Origin: Candidatus Methylopumilus rimovensis
GTDB taxonomy: Bacteria > Pseudomonadota > Gammaproteobacteria > Burkholderiales > Methylophilaceae
Assembly (NCBI RefSeq): GCF_006364615.1
Contig: NZ_CP040986.1
Span: 930,001 to 994,000 of the forward strand
DNA: 64,000 nt
Direction of reading: 5' to 3'
Made by a program: the position numbers and the translations under genes. Positions within the stretch are counted from its first letter, which is position 1; each line of letters opens with the position of its first letter. Below the pieces are notes generated by a model. The model was not told where the DNA came from, ran no database searches, and saw only the letters and a list, made by a program, of their open reading frames with translations. This document shows, piece by piece, positions 1 to 9,976 of the stretch.

Positions 1-357
1 ATCAGCATCTTAGGTGGCACAACATTATGGCTTCATGATGCAAATTTTATTAAATGGAAGCCCAGTATTTTGTATTGGTTATTAGCAGGCGCGCTTTTAT
101 TTTTTCATTTTTTCAAGAAAAAAAATCTTGTTAAAAATCTCATGGGCGAACAAATTCGATTAAATGAAAAAACTTGGAATCAAATTAACATGACTTCCGC
201 AGTATTTTTTGCAGGCTTAGGCGTACTTAATCTATACGTTGCTTTTAATTTTTCAGAAAGTATCTGGGTAAATTTTAAATTATTCGGTATTACAGGATTA
301 ATCATTTGTTATGCCATATTGATTGGTGTTTTGGCATCAAGAGCTAATCATAAATAA
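1..357 (+). CDS. yciB: Septation protein A / YciB family inner-membrane protein (5' truncated by window)
   Basis: The reading frame is open from base 1, so only the C-terminal about 118 residues are present; a TTG at 70 is internal, not the start. The residues before it (LGGTTLWLHD, FIKWKPSILYW) and after it (MGEQIRL, NLYVAFNFSESIWVNFKLFG) match the conserved YciB/IspZ core. At least three hydrophobic segments are visible. In the family this is an inner-membrane protein that affects envelope synthesis and septation with other membrane proteins; its biochemical activity is not settled. It is followed after one base by a YciI gene, then bolA and a parvulin, which look like one transcription unit. 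Confidence 0.9.
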   Translation: MSILGGTTLWLHDANFIKWKPSILYWLLAGALLFFHFFKKKNLVKNLMGEQIRLNEKTWNQINMTSAVFFAGLGVLNLYVAFNFSESIWVNFKLFGITGLIICYAILIGVLASRANHK

Positions 358-358
358 T

Positions 359-658
359 ATGTTTTACGCCATCATCGCTAAAGATCAGCAAAATAGCCTC
401 AATCAAAGATTGGCTCAAAGGCCAGCGCATTTAGCGCGCATTAAAATATTGCAAGATCAAGGAAAGCTGATTCTCGCAGGACCTTTCCCTGCGATCGATG
501 CGATCGATCCTGGTTTAGATGGCTTTTCAGGAAGTCTTATTGTGGCTGAATTTACTTCGCTAGATGAAGCGATAAGCTGGGCACATGAAGATCCTTTTTA
601 TACTTCAGGCGTTTATGCTTCTGTTGAAGTAAAACCGTTCAAAAAAACACTTCCTTAA
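359..658 (+). CDS. YciI family protein
   Basis: A 99-residue protein starting at the ATG at 359, one base after the yciB stop; the open frame reaches back to 323 but that would overlap yciB. It opens with MFYAIIAKD and carries an R-P-A-H-L stretch near residues 20-24 and D-P-F-Y near residue 80. This is the small ferredoxin-like fold of the YciI (YCII) family, with the usual His/Asp pair. Some relatives are dehalogenase-like or regulatory; the function of the free-standing form is unknown. The position between yciB and bolA is a common proteobacterial arrangement. Confidence 0.82.
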   Translation: MFYAIIAKDQQNSLNQRLAQRPAHLARIKILQDQGKLILAGPFPAIDAIDPGLDGFSGSLIVAEFTSLDEAISWAHEDPFYTSGVYASVEVKPFKKTLP

Positions 659-664
659 ATATTT

Positions 665-913
665 ATGTTGCAAGATCTTATTAAAGAAAGGCTAGCATTT
701 TTAGAGCCCTCTCACTTAAGTCTTAAAGACTTAAGTGATCTTCATAAAGGACATAGCGGCAATACAGGTGGCGGCCATTTCGATTTGGAAATTACAAGTT
801 CGCATTTTTTAGGAAAATCAACGATAATGAGGCATCGCATCATTTACGACGCGCTTAAAGATTTAATTCCTCAAAAAATTCATGCATTAAGTATCAAAGC
901 TGATTTGCCTTAA
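665..913 (+). CDS. bolA: BolA family protein
   Basis: An 82-residue protein with the BolA fold. G-G-G-H-F-D-L and a downstream R-H-R-I-I-Y-D-A-L helix contain the His residues typical of the family. BolA proteins pair with monothiol glutaredoxins and bind [2Fe-2S] clusters; some also act as transcription regulators affecting cell shape. The sequence alone does not separate BolA from IbaG. It starts at the ATG at 665, six bases after yciI, and is probably co-transcribed with the parvulin gene that follows. Confidence 0.82.
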   Translation: MLQDLIKERLAFLEPSHLSLKDLSDLHKGHSGNTGGGHFDLEITSSHFLGKSTIMRHRIIYDALKDLIPQKIHALSIKADLP

Positions 914-950
914 GGAATCACTCTTCAATGTTAATTATCAAGGAGCTTTA

Positions 951-1745
951 ATGTTTTCTTTTATCAAAACCTTTGCCTTTATTTTACTTTTTCAGTTTGG
1001 TGCTTTAGCGCATTCAGCCGATTTAAATATTACAGTGAACGGCAAGCCTATCAAAAAGAATCTCTATGATTTTGTAGTGAAAGATCTTGCAAATCGCGGC
1101 CAAAAAATGGATGACAACCTTAACAATATGATTGTCAATCGTATGATTGCTATGGAACTTATTAACCAAGAAGCTGAAAGAACAGGACTTAGCAAGGACA
1201 CAAACTATCTTTTGAAAGAAGAATTAGCGCGTAAAGAAATGCTATACAACACATTCTTACAAAACTACGTACAAAAAAATCCTATTTCAGAATCTGATAT
1301 TAAAAATGCGTATGAACAATACAAAAAAGATTTGGGAACTCAAGAATTCAATGCAAAACATATTCTTGTTGGAAGCGAGCAAGAAGCTAAAGACGTGATT
1401 ACTGAACTTAATAAAGGTGGAAACTTTAGCAAAATAGCTAAAGAAAAATCAAAAGATCCAGGTTCAAAAGATAAAGGTGGTGATTTGGGTTGGTTTCCAG
1501 CGAACTCAATGGTGAAGCCTTTTGCTGAAGCACTTACCTCAATTAAAAAAGGTAGCTTTACAACCCTACCTGTTCAAACACAATTTGGCTGGCATGTAAT
1601 TAAGCTAGAAGACACAAGAGCACTTCAAGCACCTGAGTTCGATAAAGTAAAAGAAGGTTTAACTAAAACACTTCAACAAAAACAACTTGATAAGCTTGTA
1701 ACAGATCTTAAAGCAAAAGCTAAGATTGTTGATAACCGCAAATAA
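951..1745 (+). CDS. Periplasmic parvulin-type peptidyl-prolyl isomerase
   Basis: A 264-residue protein with an N-terminal signal peptide (hydrophobic to about residue 22, cleavage near A-H-S-A). A SurA/PpiC-like helical N-domain follows, then one parvulin domain from about residue 135 (A-K-H-I-L-V) to about 225 with G-G-D-L-G-W-F and F-G-W-H-V-I-K-L-E. It should catalyse prolyl cis-trans isomerisation and chaperone outer-membrane proteins in the periplasm. A strong ribosome site, AAGGAG at 940-945, lies five bases before the ATG. A hairpin terminator follows. It is distinct from surA at 56883, which has two parvulin domains. Confidence 0.88.
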   Translation: MFSFIKTFAFILLFQFGALAHSADLNITVNGKPIKKNLYDFVVKDLANRGQKMDDNLNNMIVNRMIAMELINQEAERTGLSKDTNYLLKEELARKEMLYNTFLQNYVQKNPISESDIKNAYEQYKKDLGTQEFNAKHILVGSEQEAKDVITELNKGGNFSKIAKEKSKDPGSKDKGGDLGWFPANSMVKPFAEALTSIKKGSFTTLPVQTQFGWHVIKLEDTRALQAPEFDKVKEGLTKTLQQKQLDKLVTDLKAKAKIVDNRK

Positions 1746-1770
1746 AGAAATCCATCTTAGGAGTCAGCTA

Positions 1771-1795
1771 AAGCCTGCGTTACGCAGGCTTTTTT
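1771..1795 (+). terminator. Rho-independent terminator after the parvulin gene
   Basis: A perfect 9-bp stem, AAGCCTGCG at 1771-1779 and CGCAGGCTT at 1783-1791, with a 3-nt loop, runs straight into a T tract. It closes the yciB-yciI-bolA-parvulin unit and separates it from the iron-controlled feoAB unit. Confidence 0.9.
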
Positions 1796-1801
1796 GTATA
1801 T

Positions 1802-1820
1802 AATAATAAGAATCATTATC
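1802..1820 (+). promoter_or_regulatory. Fur box upstream of feoA
   Basis: By my alignment, 16 of 19 positions agree with the classical Fur consensus (GATAATGATAATCATTATC); the right half AATCATTATC is perfect. It ends 12 bases before the feoA ATG and would lie over the promoter or start of transcription. In the presence of Fe(II), Fur should bind here and shut off ferrous iron uptake. The fur gene itself is not in this window. Confidence 0.82.
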
Positions 1821-1832
1821 ATTTAGATAACT

Positions 1833-2066
1833 ATGACCACTTTATTAGAATTGTCAGAAGGCCAGAGCGGTATTATCCAAAAGCTTGATATGGATCGCTT
1901 GCTTATTCAAAGGCTCAATGCCATGGGGTTGAGATGCGGCAAAAAAATCACCATCTTAAGAAAGGCGCCACTTAAAGGTCCTTTTCATATCATGATTGAT
2001 ACCACTGAGCTCATGATTCGGGAACAAGAAGCATCGCTCATTCAAATTAACTCATCTGCCCTATGA
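1833..2066 (+). CDS. feoA: Ferrous iron transport protein A
   Basis: A 77-residue SH3-like FeoA protein. L-N-A-M-G-L-R at about residues 28-34 and a C-terminal E-A-S-L-I-Q-I stretch are family hallmarks. FeoA is a small cytoplasmic partner needed for full activity of the FeoB iron channel. The ATG at 1833 follows the Fur box directly, and the stop overlaps the feoB start (ATGA), so the two are translationally coupled. No FeoC gene follows, as is usual outside the Gammaproteobacteria. Confidence 0.9.
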   Translation: MTTLLELSEGQSGIIQKLDMDRLLIQRLNAMGLRCGKKITILRKAPLKGPFHIMIDTTELMIREQEASLIQINSSAL

Positions 2067-3853
2067 AGCGTATTGCTCTCTTAGGCATGCCAAATACGGG
2101 CAAGTCGACTCTGTTTAATCGCTTAAGCGGCTCCTCTGCGCGCATCGGTAATTGGCCTGGCATTACTGTAGACCTTCATGTGGTGAAAACAATACTAGGC
2201 GGCCATATGGCTGAACTCGTTGACTTACCAGGCATATATGACCTTCAAGGTTTATCTGAAGATGAAAAAATTGTACAAAGCTTTATCAATCATAACAAGA
2301 TTGATTTAGCGATTGTTGTCTTATGTAGCGCTCAAATTGAGCGACAACTTTCATTGTTATTACAACTTCAAAAGCTTCATATCCCCTGTGTAATAGCTCT
2401 CAATATGCATGACGAAGCAAAAAAAATGGGTATCACTATTAACGCGCCATTGTTAGAGAAAAAACTTAAAACGCCTGTGGTTAAAACTAGTGCTAAATTC
2501 GGCGAAGGTATGACTGAACTTTTAAAAGCATCTTCTCAACTAATGAGTCAAAAAGTCGCCACACCCATTAAAAAAATTAGTCCATTAAATTCATCTGATC
2601 AAATATCTCATCAAAAAACGATTCAAAGTTTAATTAAATTGACTGTTAAATATCCAACTAAACTTAACGACAAGAATACAAAAAAACTAGACGCACTCTT
2701 TTTGAATCCCTTCTGGGGTCTGCCCATTTTTTTTATTATTGTGTTTTCTATTTTTCAGTTTATCTTCACGCTAGGCAAACCTATTCAAGATTTAATGGCT
2801 CAATTCTTCAATTTCTTTAGAGCAGATTATCTTGAGCCTTTATTTACAAATCATCATGGTATTTTTCAAAGCCTCCTCTTAGATGGTCTCTATTTAGGGG
2901 TCACAACCATAGCTGCTTTTGCGCCCATTATTATTCTTTTCTTCCTCATCATGAGTGTTGTAGAAGATAGTGGTTATTTTTCAAGAGCTGCATTTTTGAT
3001 GGACGCTTTGATGGAAAAAATAGGCTTGGATGGAAGAGGTTTTGTGATGATGCTTATGGGTTTTGGATGCAATGTGCCGGCTCTCATGGGTACTAAAATT
3101 ATGCGTACAAAAGAACTTCGTCTTTTAACGATGTTTGTGATTCCATTTTCATTATGCTCAGCAAGACTCCAAGTATTTTTATTTATTATTACAGCGCTCT
3201 TTAACGCCAAATACGGGCCACTGGTACTTTTCTGTCTTTATTTATTAAGTTTTTTCACGATCTTTATTTCAGCGCTTATCTTTAAAAATCAATTCAAAAA
3301 CAAAGAACCTATTATTATTGAATTGCCCCCCTATCGCTTTCCAACGATGAATCACATTATCAAAAGGAGCGTGCTTGAAATTAAACATTTTCTAACGCGC
3401 GCTACCAAATTTATTATTATTGGCGTGCTTCTTGTTTGGGCGTTAACGCATTTCCCAATGGATGTGCCGATTGCGAGTGAACTCACGTATTCTGGCCAAT
3501 TAGGTAAATGGTTATCCCCTATTTTCCAACCCATTGGCATTAATGAACAATTGGTGATTGCCCTCATTTTTGGTTTTATTGCCAAAGAAATTGTCATTGG
3601 CGCCTTAGCTGTAATTTACGGCGCAGAGGGCACAGCTTTAGCCCATCATCTTTATAGTAATGTGACTCAAATTCAGGCTATTAGCTTTATGATTTTTACC
3701 CTCATTTATACTCCTTGCCTTTCTACGATCGCAACCCTTAAAAATGAATCCAAAAACCTTTCATTTGTGATTTATTCAGTTTCATGGGCACTTCTTCTGG
3801 CATGGGTTTTTAGCTTTATTTTCTATCAAACCTCACTCTACTTTTCTAGTTAA
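2063..3853 (+). CDS. feoB: Ferrous iron transport protein B
   Basis: A 596-residue protein. The N-terminal G-protein domain has G1 G-M-P-N-T-G-K-S-T (residues 8-16), switch N-W-P-G-I-T-V, G3 D-L-P-G, G4 N-M-H-D and G5 S-A-K-F. The membrane region carries the gate signature G-F-G-C-N-V-P-A-L-M-G-T and a second gate with K-E-I-V-I-G. It imports Fe(II) across the inner membrane. It is shorter than the 773-residue E. coli protein but in the range of many betaproteobacterial homologues, and no key motif is missing. It overlaps feoA by 4 bp and shares its Fur-box control. Confidence 0.94.
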   Translation: MKRIALLGMPNTGKSTLFNRLSGSSARIGNWPGITVDLHVVKTILGGHMAELVDLPGIYDLQGLSEDEKIVQSFINHNKIDLAIVVLCSAQIERQLSLLLQLQKLHIPCVIALNMHDEAKKMGITINAPLLEKKLKTPVVKTSAKFGEGMTELLKASSQLMSQKVATPIKKISPLNSSDQISHQKTIQSLIKLTVKYPTKLNDKNTKKLDALFLNPFWGLPIFFIIVFSIFQFIFTLGKPIQDLMAQFFNFFRADYLEPLFTNHHGIFQSLLLDGLYLGVTTIAAFAPIIILFFLIMSVVEDSGYFSRAAFLMDALMEKIGLDGRGFVMMLMGFGCNVPALMGTKIMRTKELRLLTMFVIPFSLCSARLQVFLFIITALFNAKYGPLVLFCLYLLSFFTIFISALIFKNQFKNKEPIIIELPPYRFPTMNHIIKRSVLEIKHFLTRATKFIIIGVLLVWALTHFPMDVPIASELTYSGQLGKWLSPIFQPIGINEQLVIALIFGFIAKEIVIGALAVIYGAEGTALAHHLYSNVTQIQAISFMIFTLIYTPCLSTIATLKNESKNLSFVIYSVSWALLLAWVFSFIFYQTSLYFSS

Positions 3854-3938
3854 TTTGTTAAAAATTAACAAGGTTTAAAAAAATAGCTTCTGTTAAAATC
3901 ATAAGCTTAAAGTAACGTCTTAAAACACTACCCAAAAC

Positions 3939-6900
3939 ATGCAAAGCCAAGAAATTATTCATATTGCTGGTGGTCCAGCTTACTCAAAGTTTAGAAAAGA
4001 AAAGCTTCTTGGAAAACTTCAAACAATTAATAATCAGATCAAAGATATTCATTCTGAATATATTCATATCATATGGTGTGAAAAAAAAATCACAGAAACA
4101 CATAAAGCGACCTTAAAAAAAATTCTGCATTACGGCCCTAAGGCTCAAACCTTAACATTTAAACATAATGTAATTATCACTATGCCGCGTCCGGGCACCA
4201 TATCACCCTGGGCTTCAAGAGCTACTGATATTGCAAATCATTGCGGACTTTCTGACATCAAACGTATCGAGAGAGCTGTTGCTGTTTATATTGAGTTAAA
4301 AAATGAAACTTTATTATCCGAAAATGAAAAAAAAGCACTTTCCTTATCACTTCATGATCGCATGACAGAAGTTTCAATTTTTAATCTTGATGATGCTCAA
4401 TCTCTTTTTTCTCATTTACCTCCAAAACCGATCCAGTATGCAGAAATAATTGAAGGTGGGAAACAAGTCTTAAATGATTTCAATAAAAAACTCGGGCTTG
4501 CTTTATCTGAAGATGAAATCGATTATTTATTTAATTACTTCACTTCTATCAAAAGAAATCCTACAGATGTAGAACTCATGATGTTTGCTCAAGCAAATTC
4601 AGAACATTGTCGCCATAAAATATTTAATGCCGATTGGGTTATAGATGGCAAGACGCAATCTAAATCACTTTTCGGCATGATTAAAAATACGCATCAGTTA
4701 CATCCTGGCAATACGATTGTGGCTTACTCCGATAATTCTTCTATTATAGAGGGTCCTAAAATCAATCGCTTTTATCCAAATCAAAATGGTATTTATTGTG
4801 ATCATGAAGAACTCACTCACTTTATTATGAAGGTAGAAACGCATAATCATCCAACAGCAATTTCCCCCTTCTCTGGCGCCGCGACTGGCGCAGGCGGTGA
4901 GATTAGAGATGAAGGTGCAACAGGAAGAGGCTCGAAACCTAAAGCCGGTCTCACAGGGTTTTCAGTATCTAATCTTCGCATTCCTGAATTTATTCAGCCT
5001 TGGGAAAAAGATAGCTATGGCGCCCCTTCGCGCATATCATCAGCACTTCAAATTATGATCGACGGTCCCATTGGAGGCGCTTCATATAACAATGAATTTG
5101 GCAGACCCAATATTGCAGGCTATTTTAGAACATTAGAAATCCAACACGGCAATGAGATAAAAGGTTTTCATAAGCCCATTATGTTGGCAGGTGGCATTGG
5201 CAGTATTAATGATATTCATACAAAAAAACATGCGATTCCACCAAGCGCCCTTCTTATTCAATTAGGGGGTCCTGCGATGCTTATCGGTTTAGGTGGTGGC
5301 GCTGCCTCAAGTATGGGCACTGGATTCAATGAAGAAAATTTAGATTTCGATTCTGTACAACGTGGCAATCCTGAATTGCAAAGAAGAGCTCAAGAAGTGA
5401 TTGATCGATGCTGGCAATTAGGTGATCAAAATCCTATCTTAAGTATTCATGATGTAGGCGCTGGTGGTTTATCAAATGCATTTCCTGAATTAGTGAATGA
5501 TGGTGGCGTAGGTGCGATTTTTCAATTACGTGCAATTAATAATGAAGAGCCAAGTATGTCGCCACGCGAGCTTTGGTGTAATGAAGCTCAAGAGCGTTAT
5601 GTATTAGCTATCAAAGAAAAAGATCTGGATTTATTTAAAGCGCTTTGCGAACGAGAAAGATGTCCATTTGCAATTGTAGGTACTGCAAAAGAAGACAAAC
5701 AACTTATTGTCGAAGATAGTCTCCTTAAAAAAGATGCAGTCCATATGGATTTATCTATCCTCTTAGGAAAGCCGCCTAAGATGACACGAAATGTGAAGAG
5801 AAAAGAAAGAACAGTTAAATCTGTCAATACAGAAAATATTAATATCCAAGACGCAGCATATCGTGTTTTAAGATACCCTGCTGTTGCAAACAAAATGTTC
5901 CTGATTCATATCGGCGATCGATCAGTGACAGGATTAATTGCAAGGGATCAGCTTGTAGGTCCTTGGCAAGTTCCTGTTGCTGATGTCGCCGTCGCTTTAT
6001 CATCTTTTGATAGTAACGTAGGTGAAGCTTTTGCTATTGGTGAAAAAACACCTATTGCAATGATTGATGCTAAAGCCTCTGTTCGTATGGCCTTAGGTGA
6101 AGCGATTACCAATTTATCCGCAGCATCCATTCATCATTTAGAAGATATTAAATTATCAGCTAATTGGATGGCATCTGCAGGGCATGAAGGTGAAGATGCT
6201 GCTTTATTTGATGCTGTTGAAGAAATCGGTATGCATCTTTGCCCTGATTTAGGTATTAGTATTCCTGTAGGTAAAGATTCTATGTCCATGAAGACAGCTT
6301 GGCTTGAGAACAAAAAAGAAAAAACTGTTGTTTCGCCTGTATCGCTTATCGTAAGCGCGTTTGCACCTGTCTTTGATGCTAGAAAAACGTTAACGCCTTC
6401 ACTTAATAGAAATCTTAAGGAAAGTGGCCTTATTTATATCGACCTGGGTTTAGGCAAGAATCGATTAGGTGCTTCATCATTTAACTTGGTGTTTAATGAA
6501 GTAGGCGATATACCACCAAATCTTGATGACGCAAAAACTCTTAAAGCATTCTTTCATGTGATTCAAACATTGAAAGATGAAAATATGATTGAGGCTTATC
6601 ATGATAGATCAGATGGTGGGCTCCTTGCTACTTTAACTGAAATGGCTTTTGCAGGGCGTTGTGGTTTAGATATTGATTTAACCGCGTGTGGACCTGATAT
6701 TAAAGCTATTCTATTCAATGAAGAGTTAGGTGCTGTCATTCAAATTAAGAAAGAACATATCTCAAATGCACTTACAAAAATTAATGCCACTTTAAATCAA
6801 AATGCCTTCTTAATTGGATCTGTCAACTTAGATCAAATCATTCACATCAAATATCAAAATAAAACTGTCTTTGAAGATACAAGGTCAAGCTTACAAAGCG

Positions 6901-7826
6901 CATGGACTGAAACATCATACAAAATACAATCTATGCGAGATAATCCAGTATGCGCTTTAGAAGAGTTTTCTAAAATTTCAGATGATTTTGATCCGGGGTT
7001 AAATCCAAAATTTGATTTTGAAATTCCCCAATCTTTTGCAATCAAAAAAACAAAACCTAAGATAGCTATCTTAAGAGAGCAAGGCGTTAATGGTCATGTT
7101 GAAATGGCATCTGCATTTTCGACTGCAGGATTTGAGGCGCATGATGTTCACATGTCAGATATTATTGAGGGTCGAAAATCTTTAACTGATTTTTCAGCGC
7201 TCGTTGCATGTGGCGGTTTTTCATATGGCGATGTATTAGGCGCAGGTGAAGGCTGGGCTAAATCTATTTTGTTTAATTCAAAAACTCGTGATGCTTTTGA
7301 AGACTTTTTCTCAAGAACCGACACGATAGCACTTGGCATTTGTAATGGTTGCCAAATGATGAGTAACTTGAAAGAAATTATTCCAGGGTCTGCCTTATGG
7401 CCTCATTTTATAAAAAATAAATCTGAACAATTTGAAGCAAGATTTGTGTCTGTCGAAATTCTTAAATCTAATTCAATATTCTTTAATGATATGAATGGCG
7501 CAATACTTCCAATTGCTGTAGCGCATGGTGAAGGCTTTACAGAATATCAAACCCAGAATCAGATGAATGATGTTTTAAATCATCAACTTGCAACACTTCG
7601 CTATGTTGATAATTACCATAAGGGAACTTCTATCTATCCGATGAATCCAAATGGGTCTCCTGAAGGAATTACTGGATTTACTTCGGAAAATGGACGGTTT
7701 TCTATTATGATGCCTCATCCCGAGAGGGTTTATAGAGCAATACAAAACTCTTGGCATCCTGAAGCCTGGGATGGATTAGCGCCATGGTATAAAATGTTTA
7801 CCAATGCTTATCAATTTTTTAACTAA
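3939..7826 (+). CDS. purL: Phosphoribosylformylglycinamidine synthase (large fused type)
   Basis: A 1295-residue single-chain PurL as in Proteobacteria, catalysing the glutamine- and ATP-dependent step from FGAR to FGAM in purine synthesis. An N-terminal PurS-like region leads into FGAM synthase modules with N-S-E-H-C-R-H-K and E-T-H-N-H-P-T. From about residue 1035 there is a class I glutaminase domain with its nucleophile in L-G-I-C-N-G-C (Cys1135) and a C-terminal P-H-P-E-R. Length is normal for the family. It lies 85 bases after feoB and 18 bases before an ankyrin gene. Confidence 0.97.
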   Translation: MQSQEIIHIAGGPAYSKFRKEKLLGKLQTINNQIKDIHSEYIHIIWCEKKITETHKATLKKILHYGPKAQTLTFKHNVIITMPRPGTISPWASRATDIANHCGLSDIKRIERAVAVYIELKNETLLSENEKKALSLSLHDRMTEVSIFNLDDAQSLFSHLPPKPIQYAEIIEGGKQVLNDFNKKLGLALSEDEIDYLFNYFTSIKRNPTDVELMMFAQANSEHCRHKIFNADWVIDGKTQSKSLFGMIKNTHQLHPGNTIVAYSDNSSIIEGPKINRFYPNQNGIYCDHEELTHFIMKVETHNHPTAISPFSGAATGAGGEIRDEGATGRGSKPKAGLTGFSVSNLRIPEFIQPWEKDSYGAPSRISSALQIMIDGPIGGASYNNEFGRPNIAGYFRTLEIQHGNEIKGFHKPIMLAGGIGSINDIHTKKHAIPPSALLIQLGGPAMLIGLGGGAASSMGTGFNEENLDFDSVQRGNPELQRRAQEVIDRCWQLGDQNPILSIHDVGAGGLSNAFPELVNDGGVGAIFQLRAINNEEPSMSPRELWCNEAQERYVLAIKEKDLDLFKALCERERCPFAIVGTAKEDKQLIVEDSLLKKDAVHMDLSILLGKPPKMTRNVKRKERTVKSVNTENINIQDAAYRVLRYPAVANKMFLIHIGDRSVTGLIARDQLVGPWQVPVADVAVALSSFDSNVGEAFAIGEKTPIAMIDAKASVRMALGEAITNLSAASIHHLEDIKLSANWMASAGHEGEDAALFDAVEEIGMHLCPDLGISIPVGKDSMSMKTAWLENKKEKTVVSPVSLIVSAFAPVFDARKTLTPSLNRNLKESGLIYIDLGLGKNRLGASSFNLVFNEVGDIPPNLDDAKTLKAFFHVIQTLKDENMIEAYHDRSDGGLLATLTEMAFAGRCGLDIDLTACGPDIKAILFNEELGAVIQIKKEHISNALTKINATLNQNAFLIGSVNLDQIIHIKYQNKTVFEDTRSSLQSAWTETSYKIQSMRDNPVCALEEFSKISDDFDPGLNPKFDFEIPQSFAIKKTKPKIAILREQGVNGHVEMASAFSTAGFEAHDVHMSDIIEGRKSLTDFSALVACGGFSYGDVLGAGEGWAKSILFNSKTRDAFEDFFSRTDTIALGICNGCQMMSNLKEIIPGSALWPHFIKNKSEQFEARFVSVEILKSNSIFFNDMNGAILPIAVAHGEGFTEYQTQNQMNDVLNHQLATLRYVDNYHKGTSIYPMNPNGSPEGITGFTSENGRFSIMMPHPERVYRAIQNSWHPEAWDGLAPWYKMFTNAYQFFN

Positions 7827-7844
7827 ACGAAAGAATCACTCTTT

Positions 7845-8330
7845 ATGAATAAATTTTTAAAAACAACACTTACATTAATTTTGCTTACTTTCTCGATGCA
7901 GCTTTTTGCACTAACTGATGCAGAAGAAATCGAATTTGCAGGCGCCGTGAATGAAGGTAAATTACCAATCGTTAAAAAATATATTGAAGTCAAAAAAGTA
8001 GATGTCAATTCAACTTATTTCGCATGGAGCCCGCTTCTCATGGCAGCCTCTAAAGGTCAATTTCAAACACTCAAATACTTAGCAGATCACGGTGCAGACA
8101 TTAATTACACTCACCCACTTACTAAAATGAATGCTTTTCATCACGCTGCTTTTGACGGTAGAACAGAAATTGTCAAATACCTTGCTTCTAAGGGAGCTGA
8201 TATCAATAAAAAAATGAAAGGTGGCGTATCTATCGTTCGTGTTGTTAAAGAGAAAGGTGATGCAAAAATGGTAGACTTGCTTCTTTCGTTGGGCGTAAGT
8301 GAAGAGGGCTGTGATGAAAAGTGTCTTTAA
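7845..8330 (+). CDS. Secreted ankyrin-repeat protein
   Basis: A 161-residue protein with a signal peptide (about residues 1-23, cleavage after L-F-A) and roughly three ankyrin repeats: S-P-L-L-M-A-A-S-K-G-Q, N-A-F-H-H-A-A-F-D-G-R-T-E-I-V-K-Y-L and a weaker C-terminal one. Two cysteines near the C terminus (G-C-D-E-K-C-L) may form a periplasmic disulfide. The partner is unknown; ankyrin repeats only indicate protein binding. It sits between purL and an SMP-30-like exported protein with an 18-21 bp gap on each side, so it may belong to one transcript. A second, larger exported ankyrin protein is encoded at 12982. Confidence 0.8.
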   Translation: MNKFLKTTLTLILLTFSMQLFALTDAEEIEFAGAVNEGKLPIVKKYIEVKKVDVNSTYFAWSPLLMAASKGQFQTLKYLADHGADINYTHPLTKMNAFHHAAFDGRTEIVKYLASKGADINKKMKGGVSIVRVVKEKGDAKMVDLLLSLGVSEEGCDEKCL

Positions 8331-8351
8331 TTAAGGCTCTCTAAAAAAATT

Positions 8352-9185
8352 ATGAAAAATTTACGTGTTTCTTTATTTCTATTATCAGCGCTCGTAAGTG
8401 TCACTTTAAAAGCGCATGAATCATTAAATACAATCTCAGGTTTTGTAAGTCCTGAATCAGTGGTTCAAGATGCCAAAGGTGACATTTATGTCTCTGAGAT
8501 TGGTGAATTTAATAAAGATGGTGATGGAAAAATTACACGTATTTCAATCGATGGAAAACTTTCAACATTTGCAAATGGCATGGATGACCCTAAAGGGTTA
8601 ATTTTTATTGGTAAGTCTTTGTATGTAACAGATAAAAATAGAGTGTTGAAAGTTGAGGCGGATGGTAAATGGAGTGTATTCGGAAGTACCATGGCATTTC
8701 CACAAACACCTATTTTTCTAAATGACATTACTTCAGATGAATCAGGCAATTTATATGTGAGTGATAGCGGCAATCTTAAATCAGGTGGCGCCATTTTTAA
8801 AATTGCTAAGGACAAAAAAATTACTTTAGTACTTAATGAAAATTTGCCTGAAATTCTTGCGCCTAATGGTCTTTGGGTTGTTAAAAATGATCTTTATGAA
8901 GTGGATTTTTCAAGTGGCATTTTATACAAAATTAATTTGAAAACTAAATCAATTTCAAAGGTTGCTGAAGCGCTTGGCGGTGGAGATGGTCTAGTTAAAT
9001 CTGGAGATAATTTCTTTGTCAGTGACTGGAAAAATGGAAAAATATATAAAGTACAAGGCAACAAAGTCAGTTTATTTAAAGACGGTTTTAGAGCTGCTGC
9101 TGATATAGCACTATCTTTTGATAAAAAATCTATCATTACACCAGATATGAAAGCTGGTTCCGTTACGATCGTTCCTATTTATTAA
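8352..9185 (+). CDS. Exported SMP-30/gluconolactonase-like beta-propeller protein
   Basis: A 277-residue protein with a signal peptide (cleavage near L-K-A-H). Repeated blades read like G-D-I-Y-V-S-E, G-K-S-L-Y-V-T-D and G-N-L-Y-V-S-D, the NHL/SMP-30 propeller pattern. Around residues 56-64 is N-K-D-G-D-G-K-I-T, which resembles an EF-hand-type calcium loop but lacks the final acidic residue. It is probably a periplasmic propeller with a metal site; substrate and reaction are unknown. It follows the secreted ankyrin gene by 21 bp. Confidence 0.75.
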   Translation: MKNLRVSLFLLSALVSVTLKAHESLNTISGFVSPESVVQDAKGDIYVSEIGEFNKDGDGKITRISIDGKLSTFANGMDDPKGLIFIGKSLYVTDKNRVLKVEADGKWSVFGSTMAFPQTPIFLNDITSDESGNLYVSDSGNLKSGGAIFKIAKDKKITLVLNENLPEILAPNGLWVVKNDLYEVDFSSGILYKINLKTKSISKVAEALGGGDGLVKSGDNFFVSDWKNGKIYKVQGNKVSLFKDGFRAAADIALSFDKKSIITPDMKAGSVTIVPIY

Positions 9186-9196
9186 TTGATTACATT

Positions 9197-9976
9197 ATGG
9201 AGTTAAGAGCGGAATGCCTAAAGGCTCTTGCCACAAACGATTTAAATGATAAATTAAATCATGTTAAAGCTATATACGAATTCTTTACATCCCGCCGAGT
9301 AACGATTGATTCAAAAGCTGATATTCATCACACCTCCCATATACCAGGCGCGCCCTCAAAACCTAATATTGTCCCGCCAAGACTAGTTGAAAAAAGATCG
9401 ACTTCGACTCAGCAAGGGAAATTAATATTCATTCATGCGCTAGCCCATATTGAATTTAGTGCAATCAATTTAGCGCTCGATATTATCTGGCGCTTTAAAA
9501 ATCTTCCAGAACAATTTTATTTTGACTGGATTCAAGTCGCCTACGAAGAGCAGACACATTTCAATTTACTTAATGACTATCTTAAAAAATTTGGTTTAAG
9601 CTATGGCAGCTTTAATGTACATAATAGCCTTTGGGAAATGGCTGAAAGAACTCATCACGATTTAATACATCGTTTAGCACTTATTCCAAGAACCATGGAA
9701 GCAAGAGGTCTTGATGTGACGCCCCCTATTATTGAAAAATTTAAGCAGCAGAAAGATGATGAAATTGCATCGATTCTACAAATCATTTATGAAGAAGAGA
9801 TTCGTCATGTGTCTATCGGCAATATTTGGTATCGCTGGGCATGTGAGTCTCAGAAGCTAGACCCTCATGAAACCTATAAGAGTTTGCTTAAAAAGTATGA
9901 TATTGAATTAAATTATGGAAAGCTAAATAAGGAAGCACGTTATAAAGCAGGCTTCTTAAAAGAAGAGCTTATTTAA
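9197..9976 (+). CDS. DUF455 family ferritin-like protein
   Basis: A 259-residue cytoplasmic protein of the DUF455 group. Four helices carry acidic/His pairs that fit a di-iron ferritin-like site: H-A-L-A-H-I-E-F near residue 77, Y-E-E-Q-T-H-F near 117, M-E-A-R-G-L-D-V near 165 and Y-E-E-E-I-R-H-V near 197. The biochemical role is not established. The start at 9197 is 11 bases after the propeller gene. Its stop overlaps the convergent serB stop by 4 bp, with no obvious terminator between them. Confidence 0.8.
   Translation: MELRAECLKALATNDLNDKLNHVKAIYEFFTSRRVTIDSKADIHHTSHIPGAPSKPNIVPPRLVEKRSTSTQQGKLIFIHALAHIEFSAINLALDIIWRFKNLPEQFYFDWIQVAYEEQTHFNLLNDYLKKFGLSYGSFNVHNSLWEMAERTHHDLIHRLALIPRTMEARGLDVTPPIIEKFKQQKDDEIASILQIIYEEEIRHVSIGNIWYRWACESQKLDPHETYKSLLKKYDIELNYGKLNKEARYKAGFLKEELI

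Noticed and set aside
2974-3210. Minus-strand open frame inside feoB, and similar antisense frames inside purL, sucC, leuS and others.
   Set aside because: They are fully covered by well-supported genes on the other strand, show no family motifs and have no ribosome sites.
3855-3871. Hairpin after feoB (TTGTTAA, 3-nt loop, TTAACAA) as a terminator.
   Set aside because: The stem is nearly all A-T and no T run follows on the plus strand, so termination is doubtful.
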